NCBI RefSeq assembly: GCF_001426545.1
Contig: NZ_LMEZ01000004.1
Span: forward strand, 434,001-498,000
Length of the DNA: 64,000 bases
Direction of reading: 5' to 3'
DNA from: Mycobacterium sp. Root135
GTDB lineage: Bacteria; Actinomycetota; Actinomycetes; Mycobacteriales; Mycobacteriaceae
Shown: piece by piece, positions 16,206-24,432 of the stretch
Layout of the letters: each line of letters starts with the position of its first letter
Numbering within the stretch: position 1 is the first letter of the stretch
Translations under genes and position numbers: made by a program
The notes under the pieces: generated by a model
Told to the model about the DNA's origin: nothing
The model's database searches: none
The model's input: the letters and a program-made list of their open reading frames with translations, nothing else

Positions 16206-17633
16206 GTGGCCAAGACCTATGTCGGATCACGGGTGCGCCAGCTCCGCAGTGAGCGCGGATTCAGCCAGGCCGCGTTGGCTCAGATGCTCGACATCTCCCC
16301 CAGCTATCTGAACCAGATCGAGCGCGACGTCCGCCCGCTGACCGTCGCTGTTCTGCTGCGCATCACCGAGGTGTTCGGCGTCGACGCGACGTTCTTCGCC
16401 TCACAGGACGACACCCGTCTGGTGGCCGAACTGCGCGAGGTGACGATGGACAGCGACGTGGGCATCGACGTCGCCCCGTCCGAGGTCGCCGACGTCGTCA
16501 ACGCCCACCCCGCGCTGGCGCAGGCAATGGTCAACCTGCACCGGCGCTACCGGCTGACGATCACCCAGCTGGCGGGCGCCACCGAGGGCCGGTTCTCGGA
16601 CGGCAGCGGCCCGAGCTCCGGGTGGGGATCCATCACGATGCCGCACGAGGAGGTGCGGGACTACTTCTACCAACGGCAGAACTACCTGCACGAGCTCGAC
16701 ACGGCCGCCGAGGACCTCACCGTCCGGATGCGGATGAACCGCGCCGACCTCGCGGCCGAACTGTCCGACCGGCTGGTCCGGGTGCACGGCGTTCACATCG
16801 TCAAGCGGATGGATCTCGGCGACACCGTGCTGCACCGCTTCGACCCCGCCACCAAGACACTCGAGATCGGCGGGCATCTGCCGTCCGGCCAGACGGTGTT
16901 CAAGCTCGCCGCCGAATTGGCCTACCTCGAGTTCGGCGACCTCATCGACACCCTTGCCGACGAGGGCAACTTCACCAGCGACGAGTCCCGCACCCTGGCG
17001 CGCCTCGGGTTGGCCAACTACTTCGCGGCCGCCACGATCCTGCCGTACCGCCAGTTCCACGACGTGGCCGAGAACTTCCGCTACGACGTCGAGCGGCTCT
17101 CGGCGTTCTACTCGGTCAGCTACGAGACCATCTCCCACCGGCTGTCCACGTTGCAGCGGCCGTCGATGCGGGGCGTTCCGCTGTCGTTCGTCCGTGTCGA
17201 CCGCGCGGGGAACATGTCGAAGCGCCAGTCCGCCACGGGTTTTCACTTCTCCTCCAGCGGCGGCACCTGCCCGCTGTGGAACGTCTACGAGACGTTCGCC
17301 AACCCCGGCAAGATCCTGGTGCAGATCGCCCAGATGCCGGACGGCCGGCACTACATGTGGGTGGCCCGCACCGTCGAGCGCCGCGCGTCGCGGTACGGCC
17401 AGCCGGGCAAGACTTTCGCGATCGGCCTCGGCTGCGAGCTGCGGCACGCACAGCGGCTGGTGTACTCCGACGGGCTGGACCTGTCCAGCGAAGTGGGGAC
17501 GCCGATTGGTGCGGGCTGCCGGGTGTGCGAGCGGGACAACTGTCCGCAACGGGCCTTCCCCGCGCTCGGCCGGGCGCTCGATCTCGACGAGCACCGCAGC
17601 ACGGTGTCGCCGTATCCGGTCAGGCGCACCTGA
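16206..17633 (+). CDS. ramB: Transcriptional regulator RamB
   Basis: RamB controls acetate and glyoxylate metabolism genes such as aceA and itself. The protein has 475 residues: an XRE helix-turn-helix at about 8-62 (FSQAALAQMLDISPSYLNQIE), an IrrE-like/DUF955 middle region, and a C-terminal ScfR-type domain. The Cys-rich GCRVCERDNCPQRAFP near residue 438 is conserved in the family. The GTG at 16206 is chosen because VAKTYVGSRVRQLR matches known RamB N-termini; an upstream ATG at 16137 adds unrelated sequence. It lies divergent from the thioesterase gene and 1.2 kb from aceA. Confidence 0.96.
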   Translation: MAKTYVGSRVRQLRSERGFSQAALAQMLDISPSYLNQIERDVRPLTVAVLLRITEVFGVDATFFASQDDTRLVAELREVTMDSDVGIDVAPSEVADVVNAHPALAQAMVNLHRRYRLTITQLAGATEGRFSDGSGPSSGWGSITMPHEEVRDYFYQRQNYLHELDTAAEDLTVRMRMNRADLAAELSDRLVRVHGVHIVKRMDLGDTVLHRFDPATKTLEIGGHLPSGQTVFKLAAELAYLEFGDLIDTLADEGNFTSDESRTLARLGLANYFAAATILPYRQFHDVAENFRYDVERLSAFYSVSYETISHRLSTLQRPSMRGVPLSFVRVDRAGNMSKRQSATGFHFSSSGGTCPLWNVYETFANPGKILVQIAQMPDGRHYMWVARTVERRASRYGQPGKTFAIGLGCELRHAQRLVYSDGLDLSSEVGTPIGAGCRVCERDNCPQRAFPALGRALDLDEHRSTVSPYPVRRT

Positions 17634-17653
17634 GCCCACCTACACTCCAAGAG

Positions 17654-18208
17654 GTGAGCGCCTCCGAGACTGTCCCCGCCCGTATCCGGCCAGGAGGTTT
17701 CCGCGAACTCGGACCCCTGAACTGGATCATCGCCAAGCTGGGCGCGCGGGCGATCCGCGCCCCCCGATTCGCGCTGTTCAACGTGATCGGGCAGCACCAG
17801 CTGCTGTTCCTGGCCTGGCTGCCCTACTCGGGGATGCTGCTCGGCCTCGGCAAGCTGCCCCGCCAGGAAGCCGAGTTGGTCATCCTGCGGGTCGGACATC
17901 TCCGCGACTGCGAGTACGAGCTACAGCAGCACCGGCGCCTCGCGCGCAGCCGTGGCGTCGACCTCGAGACTCAAGCTCGGATCTTCGAGGGCCCGGACGC
18001 CGAGGGACTCACCGACCGGCAGCGGGTGCTGATCACCGCGACCGACGAGTTCGTCATCACGCGGTCCATGTCGGCCGAGACCTGGACGGCCCTCTCGACG
18101 TACCTGACCAAGAAGCAACTGATCGAATTCTGCATGCTGGCAAGCCAATACGACGGGTTGGCCGCCACGATGGCGACGCTGAAGATTCCGCTGGACTTCC
18201 CGAACTGA
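17654..18208 (+). CDS. Carboxymuconolactone decarboxylase/AhpD-like protein
   Basis: This 184-residue protein of the CMD/AhpD fold corresponds to Rv0464c. The helix with the usual redox motif reads EAELVILRVGHLRDCEYELQQH. It keeps one Cys and the His at spacing CX6H but lacks the CxxC of true AhpD, so a peroxidase-adaptor role is doubtful. The GTG start (17654) lies 20 bases after the ramB stop, with AAGAG directly before it. The same frame is open far upstream inside ramB, which is coincidental. Confidence 0.85.
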   Translation: MSASETVPARIRPGGFRELGPLNWIIAKLGARAIRAPRFALFNVIGQHQLLFLAWLPYSGMLLGLGKLPRQEAELVILRVGHLRDCEYELQQHRRLARSRGVDLETQARIFEGPDAEGLTDRQRVLITATDEFVITRSMSAETWTALSTYLTKKQLIEFCMLASQYDGLAATMATLKIPLDFPN

Positions 18209-18214
18209 CCGCCG

Positions 18215-18484
18215 CTACAGGTAGGTCACCGCGAGCACGCTGAGCGAAAACAGAAACGGCGAGACGGGCAGACACCACAGAAACGCCGCCTTCGCGAACG
18301 CCTTGCGGCGGTGGAACGTCCGGCCCAAGAGCACGCAGACGACGCCGAGAACCAGCGTCGCGGCCGCGATGACGAGTACCCACACGTCGACGGTCGTCGT
18401 CTTCGTCGCGAACGAAATCGCGGTCAGCCACAGCATGTGACCGATGATCAAGCCGCCGACACCCGCGACGACCGTCCCTCTCAC
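18215..18484 (-). CDS. Small three-helix membrane protein (Rv0463 type)
   Basis: This is an 89-residue integral membrane protein with helices at about 3-24, 33-53 and 66-87. A basic loop (GRTFHRRKAFAK) lies between the last two. There are no catalytic motifs. The start is GTG, 10 bases downstream of the lpdC stop on the same strand, so it is likely co-transcribed with lpdC. The conserved position next to lpdC in mycobacteria is from memory; its function is unknown. Confidence 0.8.
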   Translation of the reverse strand: MRGTVVAGVGGLIIGHMLWLTAISFATKTTTVDVWVLVIAAATLVLGVVCVLLGRTFHRRKAFAKAAFLWCLPVSPFLFSLSVLAVTYL

Positions 18485-18494
18485 GTGTCGTCGC

Positions 18495-19889
<1,395 letters not shown>

Positions 19890-19934
19890 GACCCCAGCCT
19901 AATGGTCGCGGCTACGCCGTCTGCGGTCGATGCT

Positions 19935-20462
19935 TCAGCTGTGCGCGATCGCGGGGCGGGCCGCGGGAATCGGGCAGGCGTCGGACGCCTCCGCGACGAC
20001 GTGGGTGCCACCGTCACGCGGCCGCTCGCCACGTTCGTACCGCGATCCGGTCACCGGCGGATCGCCGTCGAGCAACCGGTTCTCCTCCTCGGTGTATGCG
20101 CGCCCTCGGCTGAGGAACCTCATGCCCTCCGGCGTCTCGAGGCTGAAGCCGCCACCACGGCCGGGCACCACGTCGATGACCAGCTGGGTGTGCTTCCACG
20201 CCTCGAACTGGCTGCCCGATATCCACACCGGCACGCCGAACGTCCCTTTGCTCCTCGCGTCCGCGTCGCCCACGTCGAGCGTGCCGAGCAGCACGTCACG
20301 GTCGCCGACCAGGAACTCGCCGTCGGGGTAACACATCGGCGACGACCCGTCGCAGCACCCACCGGACTGGTGGAACATCAACGCTCCGTGACGACCTTGC
20401 AGCGTGCGCAGCAATTCGGCCGCAGCCTCGGTGATCAGTGCGCGGTTGGGTACGTCCACCAT
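19935..20462 (-). CDS. DUF779 protein
   Basis: This 175-residue protein has the DUF779 core HGALMFHQSGGCCDGSSPMC, with three Cys and two His that look like a metal site, and VWISGSQFEAWKHTQLVIDV. DUF779 genes usually sit beside an NAD-dependent aldehyde dehydrogenase (Rv0458/Rv0459 in M. tuberculosis). Here no such gene is adjacent; the nearest aldehyde dehydrogenase is at 31867. An accessory role in aldehyde metabolism is inferred from other genomes. It is divergent from the peptidase gene across 64 bases. Confidence 0.85.
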   Translation of the reverse strand: MVDVPNRALITEAAAELLRTLQGRHGALMFHQSGGCCDGSSPMCYPDGEFLVGDRDVLLGTLDVGDADARSKGTFGVPVWISGSQFEAWKHTQLVIDVVPGRGGGFSLETPEGMRFLSRGRAYTEEENRLLDGDPPVTGSRYERGERPRDGGTHVVAEASDACPIPAARPAIAHS

Positions 20463-20526
20463 CGTCTTCCCCTCTCACGGTCCGTCGACCAGGTGTTACA
20501 CAGCTCACAGTACGCCGACGGTCACA

Positions 20527-22551
20527 ATGGACCACGTGGACGACGACCCCCAGCTCTGGCTCGAGGACATCACCGGTGACGACGCGCTCGAGTGGGTGCG
20601 ACGCCACAACGAGCCAACGCTCGACGAGCTCGGCGGTGAGCGGTTCGAGCAGATGCGCGGCGAGGCCCTCGAGATCCTCGACACCGATGCCCGCATCCCC
20701 TACGTGCGGCGGCGCGGCGACTTCCTCTACAACTACTGGCGCGACGGCGCCCACCCCCGTGGGCTGTGGCGGCGCACCACGTTGGAGCAGTACCGGACCG
20801 ACGATCCCGACTGGGACGTCATCGTCGACCTCGACGCGTTGGCCGCCGAAGACGGCGAGAAGTGGGTCTGGGCGGGCGCCGATGTCATCGAACCCGACTA
20901 CACCCTGGCGCTGGTCGAACTGTCCCGAGGCGGGTCCGACGCCACGGTGGTGCGCGAATTCGACTTGACCACACGGGAATTCGTCGTGGACGGCTTCACG
21001 GTGGACGAGGCGAAGACCAGCATCTCCTGGGAGGACCACGACACCGTCCTGGTGGGAACGGACTTCGGCCCGGGTTCCCTGACGGAGTCCGGCTACCCGC
21101 GCGTCATGAAGCGTTGGCGACGGGGCCAGCCGCTCACCGAGGCGCAGACGGTGTTCGAGGGCGTCCCGTCCGACGTCAGCGTCGGCGTGGGATTCGACCC
21201 GACACCGGGGTTCGAGCGGCTGATCGCCTCGCGGTCGGTCGACTTCTTCAACCACGAGTACTTCGAGATTCGCGACGGCGAGCTGGTGCGGATCGACGTC
21301 CCCACCGACGCCAGGATCTCGATTCATCGGGAGTGGCTGCTGATCCGGCCGCGCTCCCCGTGGACGGTCGGTACGGCGACCTACCCGGCGGGCACGCTGC
21401 TGGCCGCGAAGTACGACGACTACCTCTCCGGCACAGTCGCGTTGGACGTGGTCTTCGAGCCGGACGCGCACACCAGCCTCGACACCTTCACCTGGACAAG
21501 GGACCGGCTGATTCTGGGCACCCTCGTCGACGTCGCCACCCGCGTCGAGGTCGTCACCCCCGGTTCGTGGCACCGCGAGCCGATCGCGGGCCTGCCTGCC
21601 AACGCGACGACGGTGATCGTCGACGCCGACGAGCTCGGTGACGAAATCTTCTTGGATTCAAGCGGTTTCGACAGTCCGTCACGGCTCCTGTGGGGCCACG
21701 TCGGCGGCGAACTCACCGAGATCAAGAGCGCACCGGCGTTCTTCGACGCCTCGGACGTCGAGGTGCAGCAGCACTTCGTCGCGTCCGCCGACGGCACGAT
21801 GATCCCGTACTTCGTCGTAGGCCACCGCGATTCGACGGGACCCGGAAAGACGTTGCTCGGTGGGTACGGCGGCTTCGAGTCCTCCAACACGCCCGGCTAT
21901 GCGGGCGTGCTCGGCAAGCTGTGGCTGTCGAGGGGCGGCACCTACGTGCTGGCCAACATTCGCGGCGGCGGAGAGTACGGGCCGACGTGGCACACCCAGG
22001 CGATGCGCGAGGGCAGGCACCTGGTGCACGAGGACTTCGCCGCCGTCGCAGCCGATCTGGTGAAGCGCGGCATCACGACCGTCGACCAGCTGGGCGCCCA
22101 GGGCGGCAGCAACGGCGGCCTGCTCATGGGCATCATGCTGACGAAGTACCCAGAGTTGTTCGGCGCCTTGGTGTGCAGCGTGCCGCTTCTCGACATGAAG
22201 CGTTACCACCTGCTGCTGGCCGGGGCGTCGTGGGTGGCCGAGTACGGCGATCCCGACGATCCCGACGACTGGGCCTTCATCCGCGAATACTCGCCCTATC
22301 AGAACATCTCGGCCGACCGGGACTACCCCGCCCTGTTGATGACGACCTCCACCCGCGACGACCGCGTCCATCCCGGCCATGCCAGGAAGATGACGGCCGC
22401 GCTCGAGGCGGCGGGGCACCGGGTGCGCTACTACGAGAACGTCGAGGGCGGGCATGCCGGCGCAGCGGACAACGCGCAGACGGCGTTTCGGTCGGCGCTG
22501 ATCTACGAGTTCCTGCACCGCATGCTTGGCGAGGAGCCGCCCGCGGCGTAA
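20527..22551 (+). CDS. Prolyl oligopeptidase family serine peptidase
   Basis: This is a 674-residue S9 peptidase with an N-terminal beta-propeller over about 70-400 and a C-terminal alpha/beta hydrolase. The catalytic triad is Ser528 (QGGSNGGLL), Asp612 (RDDRVHPGH) and His643 (EGGHAGAAD). It has no signal peptide, so it is expected in the cytoplasm, where it would cut short proline-containing peptides. ATG 20527 gives the same length class as Rv0457c (about 673). The frame is open to 20404, but that part overlaps the DUF779 gene. Confidence 0.93.
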   Translation: MDHVDDDPQLWLEDITGDDALEWVRRHNEPTLDELGGERFEQMRGEALEILDTDARIPYVRRRGDFLYNYWRDGAHPRGLWRRTTLEQYRTDDPDWDVIVDLDALAAEDGEKWVWAGADVIEPDYTLALVELSRGGSDATVVREFDLTTREFVVDGFTVDEAKTSISWEDHDTVLVGTDFGPGSLTESGYPRVMKRWRRGQPLTEAQTVFEGVPSDVSVGVGFDPTPGFERLIASRSVDFFNHEYFEIRDGELVRIDVPTDARISIHREWLLIRPRSPWTVGTATYPAGTLLAAKYDDYLSGTVALDVVFEPDAHTSLDTFTWTRDRLILGTLVDVATRVEVVTPGSWHREPIAGLPANATTVIVDADELGDEIFLDSSGFDSPSRLLWGHVGGELTEIKSAPAFFDASDVEVQQHFVASADGTMIPYFVVGHRDSTGPGKTLLGGYGGFESSNTPGYAGVLGKLWLSRGGTYVLANIRGGGEYGPTWHTQAMREGRHLVHEDFAAVAADLVKRGITTVDQLGAQGGSNGGLLMGIMLTKYPELFGALVCSVPLLDMKRYHLLLAGASWVAEYGDPDDPDDWAFIREYSPYQNISADRDYPALLMTTSTRDDRVHPGHARKMTAALEAAGHRVRYYENVEGGHAGAADNAQTAFRSALIYEFLHRMLGEEPPAA

Positions 22552-22616
22552 CGGTCGACGTCGGTCCCGACACTCCCCTTCATCGAAAGAAGTGCAATTC
22601 GTCGAAGGGACAAGTC

Positions 22617-23090
22617 ATGACCACCATCAGCGAGCAGCGTGCGTCCGCCGTGGCGAGGATCGACCAGGTCGGCGGGCTGTTGGCCCGATACGGCCTCGTC
22701 GTCGTGATCGGCTGGATCGGGCTGATGAAGTTCACCACCTACGAGGCCAAGGGCATCGAGCCACTGGTCGCCACCAGCCCCCTGATGAGCTGGGTCTACG
22801 ACGTGTTCTCGGTGACCGCGTTCTCGGCGCTGCTCGGGGCGGTGGAGGTGGCGGCCGCGGTGCTGCTGGCCCTCGGACCGTGGTGGCCGAGGATTTCGGC
22901 CGTCGGCAGCGTGATCGCCGTCGGGCTGTTCGTCGCCACGCTGAGCTTCCTGTTCACCGCACCGGGTGTGTTCGAGTCGTCTGAAGGTGGCTTCCCGATG
23001 CTGGGCTCGACGGGTCAGTTCCTCATCAAGGACGCAGCCCTGCTGGGGATCTCGGTGTGGACGCTCAGTGACGCGCTACGGCGGCGGTGA
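22617..23090 (+). CDS. DUF417 membrane protein
   Basis: This 157-residue membrane protein has four helices at about 20-40, 62-85, 92-115 and 135-152. It has the DUF417 (YkgB-like) features YGLVVVIGWIGLMKFTTYEA, SPLMSW and PGVFE near the start of the last loop. In enterobacteria the family is linked to stress and chlorine-oxidant responses, but the activity is unknown. GAAGGGA lies 8 bases upstream of the ATG. It opens the accessory region after the conserved peptidase gene. Confidence 0.85.
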   Translation: MTTISEQRASAVARIDQVGGLLARYGLVVVIGWIGLMKFTTYEAKGIEPLVATSPLMSWVYDVFSVTAFSALLGAVEVAAAVLLALGPWWPRISAVGSVIAVGLFVATLSFLFTAPGVFESSEGGFPMLGSTGQFLIKDAALLGISVWTLSDALRRR

Positions 23091-23118
23091 GCCCGGATGA
23101 ACGGCTACGCTCCGTCAG

Positions 23119-23754
23119 ATGACCTGCGCGCCACCCGACGAAGCCACCCTCATCACGGCGTTGCGGGCCCGTGACGAGGTGGCCTTCGCCGAGTTGGTGG
23201 ACCGCCACACTGCGTCGATGTTGAGTGTCGCGCGGGGGTACGTGCCCAACGCCGCCATCGCCGAGGAAGTGGTTCAGGAGACCTGGATCGCGCTGCTCAA
23301 GGGGATCGACGCCTTCGAAGGACGATCGTCGCTGCGGACGTGGCTCTTTGCCGTGATGATCAACATCGCCAAGCGTCGCGGCGTCCGCGAACGCCGCGAC
23401 GCCGACGTCGCGATCGCGGCGTTCACCGGCGGGACCGTCGACCCCGCCCGGTTCCGTGCCGACGGGGAACAGTGGTCCGGGCATTGGCGCGAGACCGAGG
23501 AGCCGTCGCCGTTCCCGGAGACACCCGAGGGCTCCGCTCTCGGCGCGGAGTTGGTGGCCGTGACGCGACGCGCACTCGAGGTTCTGCCCGAACGCCAACG
23601 CGTCGTGGTGACCATGCGCGACATGCTCGGTTTCGATTCGGCCGAGGTGTGCCAACTGCTGGACATCAGCGTCGCGAACCAACGGGTGCTGCTGCACCGG
23701 GGCAGGGCCGTCGTCCGGGCCCAGCTCGAGGACTACCTGGGGGATGCACGATGA
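23119..23754 (+). CDS. ECF sigma factor
   Basis: This 211-residue extracytoplasmic-function sigma factor directs RNA polymerase to a small regulon. Region 2 is at about 15-85 (AEEVVQETWIALLKGIDAFEGRSSLRTWLF). A long linker contains ARFRADGEQWSGHWRE. Region 4 is at about 150-205 (LPERQRVVVTMRDMLGFDSAEVCQLLDIS). Its stop overlaps the ATG of the zinc-finger anti-sigma gene, which is a typical arrangement. The target genes cannot be read from the sequence; the flanking DUF417 gene is a candidate. Confidence 0.93.
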   Translation: MTCAPPDEATLITALRARDEVAFAELVDRHTASMLSVARGYVPNAAIAEEVVQETWIALLKGIDAFEGRSSLRTWLFAVMINIAKRRGVRERRDADVAIAAFTGGTVDPARFRADGEQWSGHWRETEEPSPFPETPEGSALGAELVAVTRRALEVLPERQRVVVTMRDMLGFDSAEVCQLLDISVANQRVLLHRGRAVVRAQLEDYLGDAR

Positions 23755-23987
23755 GCACCGAACCGATGGACTGCCGTGACCTCGTCGAACTGGTCACGGC
23801 CTATCTCGACGGCTCGCTGGACCCCGACACCCGGGCTCGGTTCGACCTGCACCTGCTGGACTGCGACGGCTGCGACAACTACCTGCAGCAGTTCCGGGTC
23901 ACCGTGGACACCCTCGGCAAGACCGGCGACGACGTCGACCCGGCGTTCCGCAGCCGGCTGATGGACGCCTTCCGGGACTGGCGCTAG
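23751..23987 (+). CDS. Zinc-finger (ZAS) anti-sigma factor
   Basis: This 78-residue protein has the HX3CX2C core (HLLDCDGCDNYL) and an upstream conserved Cys (MDCRDLVELVTAYLDG), as in zf-HC2 anti-sigma factors. It is soluble, with no membrane helix, like RsrA/RshA. It should bind the sigma factor encoded just upstream and may release it on thiol oxidation. The ATGA overlap with the sigma gene implies coupled translation. Confidence 0.92.
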   Translation: MSTEPMDCRDLVELVTAYLDGSLDPDTRARFDLHLLDCDGCDNYLQQFRVTVDTLGKTGDDVDPAFRSRLMDAFRDWR

Positions 23988-24017
23988 CGGTTCGCGGCCC
24001 CGAATAGGCTGGGCGGC

Positions 24018-24332
24018 GTGAGCACCCTGTCGCTGAGTCTGTTCTTCGCCGGTCTGGCGATCCTCCTCGTCGGGATGTTCCTTCCGGGGTGGGACACCGC
24101 GGCGCTGCCGAAGCGTGCGGTGAAGCGTCGCGTCTACTGGGGCGCGACGATCGTCGCGATTCCGGTGTTGTTCGCCGCGGGTTGGCCGGACGTGCAGAGC
24201 TCGATCGCGTTCACCGCGATGGCCGTCGTCCTGATGGGCGGCTGGGCCTACTTCCGCACCCCGAACATCAAGATCGGCGGTCGGATCCTGACCGCCGACC
24301 CGTCGCACCGCGGTGCGGATCCCCTGCCGTGA
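24018..24332 (+). CDS. Hypothetical membrane protein
   Basis: This 104-residue protein has three hydrophobic helices at about 4-22, 40-56 and 63-80, and a short polar tail. I do not recognise a family. The GTG start at 24018 lies 30 bases after the anti-sigma stop on the same strand, so it may be the third gene of that operon. The following 100 bases before the next gene show no clear structure. Confidence 0.65.
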   Translation: MSTLSLSLFFAGLAILLVGMFLPGWDTAALPKRAVKRRVYWGATIVAIPVLFAAGWPDVQSSIAFTAMAVVLMGGWAYFRTPNIKIGGRILTADPSHRGADPLP

Positions 24333-24432
24333 GCGTCGTGTCACGGACTACCTTCCGAGCCCTGCACCCCGCCCACCCTTGACGCGGCCGAAAAGTCTCC
24401 GACGACGGGGCCAGCGGCAGTAGCGTTCGAGA

